Of a stretch of DNA of 35,239 nucleotides, positions 15,217 to 23,088 are shown in pieces. How positions within the stretch are numbered: the first letter of the stretch is position 1; each line of letters opens with the position of its first letter. The DNA is from Pseudomonadota bacterium (lineage in GTDB: Bacteria > Pseudomonadota > Alphaproteobacteria > Rhizobiales > Beijerinckiaceae): the NCBI GenBank assembly GCA_020161975.1, contig JAIUNP010000004.1, positions 1-35,239 on the forward strand. Direction: 5' to 3'. The notes beneath the pieces were generated by a model that was not told where the DNA came from, ran no database searches, and worked only from the letters and a program-made list of their open reading frames with translations. The position numbers were made by a program, and so were the translations under genes.

Positions 15217-16725
15217 ATGAAGGGCGTGGATACGATTGCACGTGTTCGGCGGGAGTATTTCGTTCGTCGCCGGACGATCAAGGACATCTGTCGCGAGCTT
15301 CACGTCTCGCGCAACACGGTGCGCAAGATCATCCGCTCGCAGGCGACGGCGTTTGAGTATGAGCGCGAGACGCAGCCATTGCCCAAGCTGGGGCCATGGC
15401 GCGAGGATCTCGACCGGCTGCTGCTGGCGAATGAAGGCAAAGCGTCGCGCGATCGTCTGACCCTTGTGCGGCTGTTTGAGGATCTGTGCGGCTTCGGCTA
15501 TGCGGGCAGTTACGACGCGGTGCGCCGCTACGCCCAAACTTGGCGCAAGGCGCGCGGCGCCGCGACGGCCACGGCTTACGTACCCCTCTCGTTTGCGCCG
15601 GGCGAGGCCTACCAGTTCGACTGGAGCCACGAGATCGTGCTGATCGACGGCGTGACGATGACGGTCAAGGTCGCGCACATGCGGCTTTGCCACAGCCGGA
15701 TGATGTTTGTACGGGCTTATCCGCGCGAGACGCAGGAGATGGTGTTCGACGCCCACACCCGCGCCTTCGCCTTCTTCAAGGGGGCCTGCGCGCGCGGCAT
15801 CTACGACAACATGAAGACGGCGGTCGAGGCGATTTTTGTCGGCAAGGAGCGCCGCTACAATCGCCGCTTCCTGCAGATGTGCAGCCATTATCTCGTTGAT
15901 CCGACCGCCTGCACGCCGGCCGCAGGCTGGGAGAAGGGTCAGGTGGAGAACCAGGTCGGATTGGTGCGCGAGCGGTTCTTCACGCCGCGCCTGCGGTTTA
16001 AAAGCCTTGAAGAGTTGAACGCCTGGCTGCTCGACAAGTGCGTCGCCTACGCCAAGGCCCATACCCACCCTGAGCTCGCCGGCCAGACAATCTGGCAGGT
16101 GTTCGAGGAGGAGCGGGCGAAGCTTGTGCCAGTCGCCCATACCTTCGACGGCTTCCACGCCGTGGCCGCCTCGGTCTCCAAGACCTGTCTGGTGCGCTTC
16201 GACAACAACAAATACTCGGTTGAGGCGCGCGCCGTCGGCCGACCAGTCGAGGTTCACGCTTACGCCGACCGCATCGTCATTCGCCAGGACGGCGCGATTG
16301 TCGGCGAACACGCCCGCCGCTTCGGTCGCGGCGAGACGGCTTATGATCCCTGGCATTACGTGCCGGTGCTGGCCCGCAAGCCGGGAGCCTGGAGGAACGG
16401 CGCCCCGTTCCGCGACTGGGTGCTGCCGGCGGCGCTGGAGGGCGTGCGGCGCAAGCTCAAAGGCGCCCTTGATGGCGACCATCAGATGGTCAGCATCCTC
16501 GCCGCCGTTCTTACCGACGGGCTGAGCGCGGTCGAGGCGGCCTGCACCGAGGCGCTCGACCATGGCGTCCATTCCGCCGACGTCATCCTCAACATTCTGG
16601 CCCGGCGCCGTGATCCGCCGCCGGCGCTCACCATCCTCACCCCGGACGCATTGACGCTGCGGCACATGCCGCTTGCCGATTGCGCCCGCTATGACAGCCT
16701 CCGATCTGGGAGACGATCCGCATGA
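15217..16725 (+). CDS. istA: IS21-family transposase IstA
   Basis: A 502-residue transposase. An N-terminal helix-turn-helix ([20 protein letters not shown], about 20-42) precedes an rve-type integrase core with Asp about 135 (YQFDWSHE), Asp about 197 ([10 protein letters not shown]) and Glu about 244 (KGQVENQV). The C-terminal part is the beta-barrel region with [20 protein letters not shown] 15217 is the likely start; an in-frame TTG at 15193 is possible. The reading frame is intact. The end overlaps istB by 4 bp (ATGA), as usual for coupled IstA/IstB synthesis. Confidence 0.96.
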   Translation: MKGVDTIARVRREYFVRRRTIKDICRELHVSRNTVRKIIRSQATAFEYERETQPLPKLGPWREDLDRLLLANEGKASRDRLTLVRLFEDLCGFGYAGSYDAVRRYAQTWRKARGAATATAYVPLSFAPGEAYQFDWSHEIVLIDGVTMTVKVAHMRLCHSRMMFVRAYPRETQEMVFDAHTRAFAFFKGACARGIYDNMKTAVEAIFVGKERRYNRRFLQMCSHYLVDPTACTPAAGWEKGQVENQVGLVRERFFTPRLRFKSLEELNAWLLDKCVAYAKAHTHPELAGQTIWQVFEEERAKLVPVAHTFDGFHAVAASVSKTCLVRFDNNKYSVEARAVGRPVEVHAYADRIVIRQDGAIVGEHARRFGRGETAYDPWHYVPVLARKPGAWRNGAPFRDWVLPAALEGVRRKLKGALDGDHQMVSILAAVLTDGLSAVEAACTEALDHGVHSADVILNILARRRDPPPALTILTPDALTLRHMPLADCARYDSLRSGRRSA

Positions 16726-17465
16726 CCGCACCGCTCATCGACCGCAGCCGCCTGTTTGACCTGATGGGCGAACTCAAGCTCTATGGCATGCGCGGCGCCT
16801 ACGACGAGGTCATGGCCCACGCCCTCAAGCGTCAGCATGAACCGCCGCGCATTCTTGGCGACTTGCTTGGAGCCGAGATTGCCGAGAAGCAGGCCCGCTC
16901 GATCAAATACCAACTGGCCATCGCCAAATTGCCGCTGGCCAAGGACCTCGCAGACTTCGACTTTGCCGGCACGCCGATCAACGAAGGGCTGGCGCGCGAT
17001 CTGGCCGGCGGCGCCTTCATCACCGATCAACGCAACGTCGTCATTGTCGGCGGCACGGGAACCGGCAAGACCCATCTGGCCATCGCCATCGCCCGCGCTG
17101 TCATCCGCAATGGCGCGCGCGGGCGCTTCTTCAATGTTGTCGATCTTGTCAATAAGCTTGAGGCCGAACTGCGCCAGGGCCGCCAGGGCCGCATCGCCGA
17201 CTACCTTGGCCGGCTCGACTTCGTCGTGCTCGACGAACTCGGCTATCTGCCCTTCGCCCAGGCAGGCGGCCAGTTGCTGTTCCACCTGATCAGCCGCCTC
17301 TACGAGCGCACCTCGATCATCCTTACCACCAATCTCGCCTTCGGCGAATGGCCGGGCGTCTTTGGCGACGCCAAGATGACCACGGCCTTGCTCGACCGCC
17401 TGACCCATCATTGCGACATCGTCGAAACCGGCAACGACAGCTGGCGCTTCAAGCACCGCGCCTGA
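16722..17465 (+). CDS. istB: IS21-family helper ATPase IstB
   Basis: A 247-residue AAA+ ATPase of the IstB/DnaC type that assists IstA at the target. Walker A is [15 protein letters not shown] (about 108-122) and Walker [13 protein letters not shown]; an Arg-containing sensor stretch follows ([14 protein letters not shown]). Length and N-terminal helical domain are normal. It is translationally coupled to istA. Both genes are intact, so the element is probably still able to move. Confidence 0.96.
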   Translation: MTAPLIDRSRLFDLMGELKLYGMRGAYDEVMAHALKRQHEPPRILGDLLGAEIAEKQARSIKYQLAIAKLPLAKDLADFDFAGTPINEGLARDLAGGAFITDQRNVVIVGGTGTGKTHLAIAIARAVIRNGARGRFFNVVDLVNKLEAELRQGRQGRIADYLGRLDFVVLDELGYLPFAQAGGQLLFHLISRLYERTSIILTTNLAFGEWPGVFGDAKMTTALLDRLTHHCDIVETGNDSWRFKHRA

Positions 17466-17493
17466 GCCTCCCGGTCACCGTACCAACCGATCC

Positions 17494-17542
17494 GCGATCA
17501 GCCCGGCTGCACAACCCCGACCAGTTCCGCCGGGCTGATCGC
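17494..17542 (+). repeat. 14-bp inverted repeat in the IS right-hand non-coding region
   Basis: GCGATCAGCCCGGC (17494-17507) pairs perfectly with GCCGGGCTGATCGC (17529-17542) around a 21-base loop, 28 bases after the istB stop. The same structure is at 7-55 in the other copy. It could end istAB transcription or insulate the element from outside transcription. No T tract follows. Confidence 0.6.
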
Positions 17543-17563
17543 TCGCGTCTTGTCGCCAAAATG

Positions 17564-17614
17564 GGGGTCAAAATTGGACGCCGATCCGGGGTCATTCTTG
17601 CACGCCGATTGACA
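17564..17614 (+). repeat. IS21-family right end with two TnpA-type repeats
   Basis: In reverse orientation, R2 (17564-17584) is the TCGGCGTCCAA type and R1 (17588-17608) the TCGGCGTGCAA type, mirroring L2 and L1. R1 lies six bases from the tip, exactly as L1 does on the left. The spacing between repeats is shorter on the right (3 bases) than on the left (13 bases). Confidence 0.85.
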
Positions 17615-17615
17615 G

Positions 17616-18629
17616 CCCGAAATTGCCGAGCGCCTGTTCCATCCGTTCGAACGGGCCATGGCGCATGAACGCGGTGGCATCGGCGGCACCGGGCTCGGGC
17701 TCGCGATAACCCGGCGCCTCGTGGCCCTGATGGGGGGGCGGGTGACGCTGGAGCAGGACGGGCCGGGGGCAACCTTCCGCGTCTCGGTCTGCTTTGCGCG
17801 AACGGAGGCGCCGATGCTGCCGGCAGAGCCGGTGGCGGTCGTTCCTTCTGCGGGGCGTCCATTGTCGGTGCTGGTCGCAGAGGATACCCCGGCCAGCCAG
17901 CTGGTGATCTGCACCCTGCTGGAGCGACGCGGTCACCGGGTGGTGCTGGTGCCGGATGGGCGACAGGCGCTGGCAGAGGCAACGCGCGGCGGCTTTGATC
18001 TGATCCTGCTCGACATCCAGATGCCGCATCTTTCCGGGCTGGAGGTCGTCCGCGCGATCCGCGAGCTGCCGCCGCCGCAGGACAGGGTGCCCGTTGTGGC
18101 GCTTTCCGCGCAGGTTTACCCGGCGGACCGCGCCGCCAGCCTTGAGGCGGGCTTCAACGATCATCTGGGCAAGCCCCTGCGTGTCGCCGAACTCGATCGC
18201 CTCATCCAGCGCGTCTGCCACGGCGATTTCTGGCGCACGGGGACACCTGCCGAGGAGGGGGAGGCCGCCCCCAAAGCGCTGGAGGTGGATGACATGCTCA
18301 GCATCGAGCGTGCGATCGGGGAATTGCGGGCCATGACGGGCGACGCCATGCTGACGGAACTGCTGGATCTGGCCTTGTCCAACATCGACGAGGAAATGCA
18401 GCACCTGACCGTGGCGGGAATCGAGGCGGATGCCGAGCGGATGCGGCAGGCTGCGCACAAGCTTTCCGGCGTTCTGGCGCAGTATGGCGCGGAAACCGCG
18501 GCACGCCTTGCTGGCAGCTTCGAAGGCACGTCGGAAGCGATGTTGCTCGCGCAGATTCCCACTCTCGGCCACGCCATTGACCGTGCCCGGAGCCAGCTGG
18601 CCCAGCAGCGCGCTGCGCTTGCCGCCTGA
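17616..18629 (+). pseudogene. Hybrid histidine kinase, 5'-truncated: HATPase end, receiver and Hpt domains
   Basis: 337 codons remain. Residues 1-60 are the end of the kinase ATPase domain (EIAERLFHPFER, then the G-box GIGGTGLGLAI). Numbered from the first internal Met (17658), the receiver has DLILLDIQMP with phospho-acceptor Asp 119 and the conserved Lys 172 (LGKPL). The Hpt domain has His 267 in AAHKLSGVLAQYGA. The sensor, dimerisation domain and N-box are gone; the frame is closed by a TGA in the IS three bases before the gene part starts. It may yield a free receiver-Hpt protein from ATG 17658, but no ribosome-binding site is obvious. Original partner unknown; the neighbouring capsule genes suggest envelope control. 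Confidence 0.88.
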
Positions 18630-18648
18630 GCGGGGAACTTATCCCCGC
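18630..18648 (+). terminator. Hairpin directly after the kinase fragment
   Basis: GCGGGGA and TCCCCGC form a 7-bp stem with loop ACTTA, starting at the base after the stop. No T tract follows, so this is a weak terminator candidate. Confidence 0.45.
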
Positions 18649-18670
18649 ACCGCCGCGCACCCGTAAACTC

Positions 18671-18693
18671 GCCCCGTGTCAATCGAACGGGGC
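18671..18693 (+). terminator. Second hairpin before the DUF2793 gene
   Basis: GCCCCGT and ACGGGGC form a 7-bp stem with a 9-base loop, followed by ATTTG. It lies 25 bases before ATG 18718. It may be a second terminator, or it may shape the leader of the next gene. Confidence 0.4.
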
Positions 18694-18717
18694 ATTTGCC
18701 CGAGCGCGGAGTGAGCC

Positions 18718-19545
18718 ATGTCCAACACCCCCAATCTCCAGCTGCCCTATGTCGCGGCGGGCCAATCGCAGAAGCATGTCACGGTGAACGAGGGGCTGCG
18801 CGCGCTGGATGCACTGGTCCATATGGGCGTGGTTTCGCGCTCGCTCGCCAGTCCGCCGACTTCCCCGCAGGAGGGGCAGCGTTATCTCGTGCCGGTCGGG
18901 GCTGCGAGCGGCTTTGCGGGCCATGCGGGGCAGATCGCGGCGTGGCAGGACGGAAGCTGGTTCTTCTATACCCCGCGTCTGGGCTGGCTGAGCTGGGTGG
19001 CCGATGAAGCCCTGCTCCTCGCCTACAATGGTACGGATTGGGTCATCGCATCCGGCCAGTACCAGAACCTGCCCATGGTGGGCATCAATGCCACTGCCGA
19101 TACCACGAATCGCCTTGCGGTATCGTCCGCCGCCAGCCTGCTCAACCACGCGGGGGCCGGGCATCAGGTGAAAATCAACAAGGCAACAGCAGGCGATACG
19201 GCCAGCCTGCTCTATCAATCGAACTGGTCGGGCCGCGCGGAAATGGGCCTTTCGGGTGATGATCGCTTCCGCATCAAGGTCTCGGCGGATGGCGGCAGCT
19301 GGGTCAATGCGCTGGAGGTTGCCCCCACGGGGACCATGGGTTTGGGCACAGCGCCGGGCAATGCCGCGCTCACGTTGGCCGGCCCCTTGCGTGTTGCCAG
19401 CTATAACGTGGCGGGTCTGCCCTCCGCTTCCAGCATGGGGGCGGGTGCGCTCGCCATGGTCAGCAATGAAAGTGGCGGGGCGGTTCTGGCCTTCTCCGAC
19501 GGCACCAACTGGCGCCGCGTGACCGACCGCCAGACCGTGAGCTGA
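18718..19545 (+). CDS. DUF2793 domain protein (tail-fibre-like)
   Basis: A 275-residue protein. Residues 1-110 are a typical DUF2793 domain: NLQLPYVAAGQSQKHVTVNE, then LVPVGAASGFAGHAGQIAAW and WFFYTPRLGW. The rest is Gly/Ala/Ser-rich beta structure with repeats resembling phage tail-fibre shafts (RFRIKVSADGGSWVNALEV) and a tip-like end (VLAFSDGTNWRRVTD). No signal peptide or membrane span. DUF2793 occurs in alphaproteobacterial phages and, as I recall, in a tail fibre of the Rhodobacter gene transfer agent. Here it stands alone, upstream of the capsule export gene. It could be a stray tail-fibre gene or a surface polysaccharide-binding protein. GGAG before ATG 18718 supports the start. Confidence 0.8.
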   Translation: MSNTPNLQLPYVAAGQSQKHVTVNEGLRALDALVHMGVVSRSLASPPTSPQEGQRYLVPVGAASGFAGHAGQIAAWQDGSWFFYTPRLGWLSWVADEALLLAYNGTDWVIASGQYQNLPMVGINATADTTNRLAVSSAASLLNHAGAGHQVKINKATAGDTASLLYQSNWSGRAEMGLSGDDRFRIKVSADGGSWVNALEVAPTGTMGLGTAPGNAALTLAGPLRVASYNVAGLPSASSMGAGALAMVSNESGGAVLAFSDGTNWRRVTDRQTVS

Positions 19546-19671
19546 AATAGCGTTAACGCTGTTGCGGAATTGCCGCCATCCGTGACCAATCGGTCATAGT
19601 CTGGCTTGCAATGCTTGGTTAAGAAGGTAGGAACTTCGTAAGATTCTATTATCGGGTTTGGTTGGGGCGTG
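19546..19671 (+). promoter_or_regulatory. Leader/promoter region of the capsule export lipoprotein gene
   Basis: This AT-richer 126-bp gap holds two perfect palindromic sites: AGCGTTAACGCT (19549-19560) just after the DUF2793 stop, and TGACC-AATC-GGTCA (19583-19596). Weak promoter-like hexamers (TTGGTT, TAAGAT about 18 bases apart) precede the start. The palindromes could be operators for a regulator of capsule expression. Only the symmetry is directly visible; no regulator family can be named. Confidence 0.4.
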
Positions 19672-20838
19672 ATGTTCACATCATCATTGAAAATGTTGGC
19701 GGCGGGCGGTCTTCTGGCCGCGCTGTTGGCAGGGTGCTCAACTTTGCCGTCTGCCGGCCCGACCACCGCGGAAGTCACCTCCTCCGCCCAGGACGGCGAT
19801 GCTGTCCGCTATATCCTGCGCGATGTGGACGAATCGATTGTCTCGATCCTCTCTTCTTCCCGCAACCGCTCCTTCGCGGGCAGCTTCGGTGATCATCGCC
19901 CGCCGCCCCATCAGCGCATCGGCATCGGTGATTCGGTCAATGTGACGGTGTGGGAGGCCGCTGCTGGCGGCCTGTTCTCCTCGCCCGCCATGGATCGCAA
20001 TTCCACCGGCGCGCGCTCGGCCGTGATTCCCGAGCAGATCGTCGCCAAGGATGGCTCCATCACCGTGCCTTATGCGGGCCGAATCCGCGTGGCTGGTCTG
20101 ACGACTCCCGAGGTCGAGAAGCGTATCGTGTCGCAGCTTACCGGCAAGGCGATTGAGCCGCAGGCGCTCGTGACCGTGCCGCAGGGCCTTTCCAATTCCG
20201 CCACCGTGCTCGGTGAAGTGACCAACGGCGCCCGTGTGCCGCTCTCCGTGCGCGGCGAGCGCATCATGGATGTGGTGGCCATGGCGGGCGGCGTGCGCGC
20301 CCCCACCTATGAGACTTTCATCTCGCTCCAGCGCGGTGGTCGCACCGTCGCGGTGCCGATGCAGCGCGTCGTCTCCGATGCGCGCGAGAACATCTATGTC
20401 CACCCGAAGGATGTGATCACCGTCGTGCGTGATCCGCAGACCTTCTCGGTCTTCGGTGCCGCCGGTCGCAACGCCGTGGTGCCGTTCGAAGCGGCTGGCA
20501 TCACGCTGGAAAAGGCCGTGGCCAAGGCTGGCGGTCTGCTGGATAACCGTTCTGATCCCTATGGCGTCTTCCTGCTGCGCTTCGAGAGCGTCGATGTCGC
20601 CCGTCAGCTCGATTCGAGCTTTTCGTTTGCGGCTTCCGACACCCGCGTTCCGGTCGTCTATCGCCTGAACCTGCGGGATCCGCGTGGCTACTTCCTGGCG
20701 CAGACCATACATGTGCGCAACAACGACATGCTCTACATCGCCAATGCGCCGCTCAACGAGGTGCAGAAGGTGCTGCAGCTCTTCGTAACCGCGGCCCAGC
20801 CTGTCGCCAGCGCTGCGACCATCGCCTCGGGTTTCTGA
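19672..20838 (+). CDS. Outer-membrane capsule polysaccharide export lipoprotein (Wza/BexD/KpsD type)
   Basis: A 388-residue lipoprotein of the polysaccharide export (OPX) family. The signal peptide ends in lipobox LLAGC with acyl-Cys 22. A Poly_export domain follows (RIGIGDSVNVTVWEA, then DGSITVPYAGRIRVAGLTTP), and then two SLBB-like domains (ILGEV-type VLGEVTNGARVPLS; VFGAAGRNAVVPFEAAGITL). It should form the outer-membrane channel that receives polymer from the KpsM/KpsT/KpsE complex encoded at 27856-31732. ATG 19672 is chosen; a GTG one codon upstream is equally possible. It is followed after 8 bp by the sphingoid-type reductase, suggesting co-transcription. Closest in style to BexD/CtrA of ABC-dependent capsules. 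Confidence 0.92.
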   Translation: MFTSSLKMLAAGGLLAALLAGCSTLPSAGPTTAEVTSSAQDGDAVRYILRDVDESIVSILSSSRNRSFAGSFGDHRPPPHQRIGIGDSVNVTVWEAAAGGLFSSPAMDRNSTGARSAVIPEQIVAKDGSITVPYAGRIRVAGLTTPEVEKRIVSQLTGKAIEPQALVTVPQGLSNSATVLGEVTNGARVPLSVRGERIMDVVAMAGGVRAPTYETFISLQRGGRTVAVPMQRVVSDARENIYVHPKDVITVVRDPQTFSVFGAAGRNAVVPFEAAGITLEKAVAKAGGLLDNRSDPYGVFLLRFESVDVARQLDSSFSFAASDTRVPVVYRLNLRDPRGYFLAQTIHVRNNDMLYIANAPLNEVQKVLQLFVTAAQPVASAATIASGF

Positions 20839-20846
20839 GGCTCGCC

Positions 20847-21656
20847 GTGGCCGGGGGGACGAAAGCTCCGGTCGCCCTCATCTCCGGGGGCTCCAGCGGT
20901 ATTGGTCTTGAGGTCGCGCGCCTGTTGCGCCAGCGCGGCTTTGATCTTCACATCGCAGCACGTGACACAGCGCGGCTTGAAAGCGCCCGTGCCGACCTGC
21001 TCGCCGCGCCTGGTGGTCGGATCGAGGTGCATCCGCTGGATGTCGCGGATTCGTCAGCCTGTGAAGCTCTTGTGACAGCTCTTCTCGCCCGCGAAGGCAG
21101 GATCGACTGGTTGGTCACCAGCGCGGGCATGGTCGAGCCGGGTATGTTTCTCGATCAGCCGCCAGAGGTTTTCCAGCGGCACATGCAGATCAATTATTTC
21201 GGCACGCTCAACCTCGTCTCCCCCGTCTCGAAGGCGATGGCAGCGGCTGGCACCGGGCGTATCGTGCTCATCTCGTCGGCGGCGGCCTTCACGGGCATCG
21301 TGGGCTATGCGGCTTATTGCCCCTCGAAGGCCGCCGTGAAAGCGCTGGGGGAGGCGCTTTATGCCGAGCTGGGTGCGCATGGCATTTCTGTCAGTGTGGC
21401 CTTCCCGCCCGACACGGATACGCCACAGTTGGCCGCAGAACAGGCGAATAAGCCGGAGGTCACAAAGCAGATTACCGCCGGGGGGGGCGTTCTCTCTGCA
21501 GGTCAGGTCGCCCAAGCGATTGTCGAAGGGGCGGGATCTGGTCGGCTCGTCGTAGCGCCGGGACTGTTGATGCAACTATTTTCTTGGGTGTACAGCCTCT
21601 ACGCGCCTTTCTTCCTGCGATTGCAGGGGCGCATTCTCAAGAAAACAACGATCTGA
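20847..21656 (+). CDS. Short-chain reductase resembling 3-ketodihydrosphingosine reductase (KDSR/RkpH-like)
   Basis: A 269-residue SDR starting with GTG. The nucleotide motif is SGGSSGIG (about 13-20), NYFG and SSAAAF carry the catalytic Ser about 144, and YCPSK gives Tyr about 157 and Lys about 161. The stretch SVAFPPDTDTPQLAAEQ is distinctive: the PPDTDTP pattern is typical of eukaryotic KDSR/TSC10 reductases, which reduce 3-ketosphinganine. A hydrophobic C-terminal segment (about 235-258), also seen in that family, suggests membrane association. Rhizobial capsule loci contain a comparable SDR, RkpH. With the alpha-oxoamine synthase at the right edge this gives the first two steps of sphingoid-like lipid synthesis; the substrate is inferred. 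Confidence 0.78.
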   Translation: MAGGTKAPVALISGGSSGIGLEVARLLRQRGFDLHIAARDTARLESARADLLAAPGGRIEVHPLDVADSSACEALVTALLAREGRIDWLVTSAGMVEPGMFLDQPPEVFQRHMQINYFGTLNLVSPVSKAMAAAGTGRIVLISSAAAFTGIVGYAAYCPSKAAVKALGEALYAELGAHGISVSVAFPPDTDTPQLAAEQANKPEVTKQITAGGGVLSAGQVAQAIVEGAGSGRLVVAPGLLMQLFSWVYSLYAPFFLRLQGRILKKTTI

Positions 21657-21690
21657 AGCGCTCTGTAAAAGCTGAAGTCAAACGCTCTAG

Positions 21691-22884
21691 TTACGGCGAA
21701 GCGTTGTTCAACAGGCCCAAGAGTGCTCGCCGATAAACATCGATGTTTCTTTGGAATGGCGAAAATTCTGTCATATTGATTGCAGAAGTGTTGGCTGGCG
21801 AAGTCAGTTGCGCGGCCAGATGCCTGTCATCGCCGGGCACGAAAAATTCGATCTTCTCAGGGTAATAGTGGCTGAAACCTTCAAAGGCTTTGATCCGTGA
21901 GGCTACGATCCGCTTTCCGAGTTCAAGAGCAAGACTGATCGGACCCGACGAGGAAAGGCCCACCTCACGGTAGGGCATCACTACAGCATCGCAAATCGCG
22001 ATCGCGTTCAGAAACTGCTCGTCGGGAAGAGTGCCGCAGAAGTGAACACGGGAGGGTATTGCGCGGGCTTCTTCAATCAGCATGTCCCGATAACGGGTAT
22101 CAGTTTGGGTGGGGGCAAGATCGCCAAAAATGGCGAGATGATGTTCAGGCCCGAGATGCTTCAAGGCACGAATGGCGACCTCGAAGCCCTTGTAGGGCGC
22201 CATGAAGCCGAAAACACCGTAGAGTTTCGCTTCTGTTGGTAGATGAGCAATGGCCGCAAACTGCGACCGATTGGAGCGGATCTTGGCGGCTTCGACGTCA
22301 CCAGGTGACAGATACGCGAGAGGATGGTCAAAGACGTCGGACAGACCATACTCATGGACCAGCCTGTCACGGTCACCGACGTTATGAGTAATGAAGCAAA
22401 TGGGTTTTTTCTGCTGTAGATTTCGTAAATAGCGACCGTATAAATGTTTACCCAATCTTGAATAGTTGATCGCCCTGTAAATTGAGCGACCGATGCCTTC
22501 AAAATCGCCTTTGAATGCCTGCCGGGCGTCATCCAGCAGGTTGATATGTGGTTTTGGGGTAAGCCAATGCAGGGTCAGGCAGAGTGCAGGCGCAGCGCCG
22601 AAAAGAATTTTAAGACGGCGCAAGATCTGCGATGTCTCCACGCCATAGAGACCATGCTCAACATGTATGTTGACCATATCAAACTCGGCCAAACGTGATG
22701 CGATGCCACGAATATGATTGTCGCCTTCGATGATGTCTGCGCCGGTTGGGCTTGAGAGCAGATCCACATCAAGCGGAAGGACTTCGACATCAGCAAAACT
22801 GTGAAATTGCGGTACGAGACGCGACACATAGTTCGCAATCCCGCAAAGCCGATCATAGCTGCTGATAACGGCCAGGCGTGGCAT
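21691..22884 (-). CDS. Glycosyltransferase, family 4-like (capsule)
   Basis: A 397-residue cytoplasmic or membrane-associated GT-B glycosyltransferase. The N-terminus PRLAVISSYDRLCGIANYVS has the donor-loop GIANY pattern. The C-terminal half has LYGVFGFMAPYKGFEVAIRA, a P-loop-like AIFGD segment, CDAVVMPYREVGLSSSGPIS and a late FEGFSHYYPE. ATG 22884 has AAGGA upstream and aligns with the start of the paralogue at 24188-25486; an upstream in-frame ATG at 22923 is unlikely. It lies alone, after the terminator of the gmd operon, and converges on the reductase gene with a 34-bp gap. It probably adds a sugar to the capsule repeat unit; donor and linkage unknown. Confidence 0.82.
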   Translation of the reverse strand: MPRLAVISSYDRLCGIANYVSRLVPQFHSFADVEVLPLDVDLLSSPTGADIIEGDNHIRGIASRLAEFDMVNIHVEHGLYGVETSQILRRLKILFGAAPALCLTLHWLTPKPHINLLDDARQAFKGDFEGIGRSIYRAINYSRLGKHLYGRYLRNLQQKKPICFITHNVGDRDRLVHEYGLSDVFDHPLAYLSPGDVEAAKIRSNRSQFAAIAHLPTEAKLYGVFGFMAPYKGFEVAIRALKHLGPEHHLAIFGDLAPTQTDTRYRDMLIEEARAIPSRVHFCGTLPDEQFLNAIAICDAVVMPYREVGLSSSGPISLALELGKRIVASRIKAFEGFSHYYPEKIEFFVPGDDRHLAAQLTSPANTSAINMTEFSPFQRNIDVYRRALLGLLNNASP

Positions 22885-23002
22885 GAAGTATCCTTCGGGC
22901 GGCTTGCTGGTGTGAAAATACAATCACGACGATAATGGACGCGATGAATGCATACCCTCGGTAGTGCGTTGGAGAGCCATGCATATCCCTCCAGATTTGG
23001 GC

Positions 23003-23040
23003 AAAAAAACGCGCTCGTCCAAAAGCAGGGAGCGAGCGCG
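23003..23040 (-). terminator. Rho-independent terminator after gmd (leftward)
   Basis: On the minus strand CGCGCTCG pairs with CGAGCGCG around a 15-base loop and is followed by seven T residues. It lies 49 bases beyond the gmd stop and separates the leftward glycosyltransferase-gmd operon from the next leftward glycosyltransferase gene. Confidence 0.88.
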
Positions 23041-23088
23041 CTGGAAGTGTTTAGTGAGGCTGTGTGTTATCACTGTCTCAAAAAAATA

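Larger units (their letters stand above)
15106..17614 (+). mobile_element. Complete IS21-family insertion sequence (2509 bp)
   Basis: The element begins TGTGTTTCGGCGTGC and ends, read on the other strand, TGTCAATCGGCGTGC. Inside are istA and istB with the 4-bp overlap usual for the family, plus two 21-bp terminal repeats at each end. The bases outside the left end (CTGAC) and right end (GCCCG) do not match, so no target duplication is seen. The left flank is a truncated MFS gene and the right flank a truncated histidine kinase. Together with the second right end at 1-127 this suggests that recombination or cointegrate formation, not one simple insertion, created the junction. Confidence 0.95.

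Noticed and set aside
15178-16731. 517-codon open frame antisense to istA
   Set aside because: It lies entirely opposite a transposase with a complete DDE core and shows no recognisable domain. It is a shadow of codon bias.
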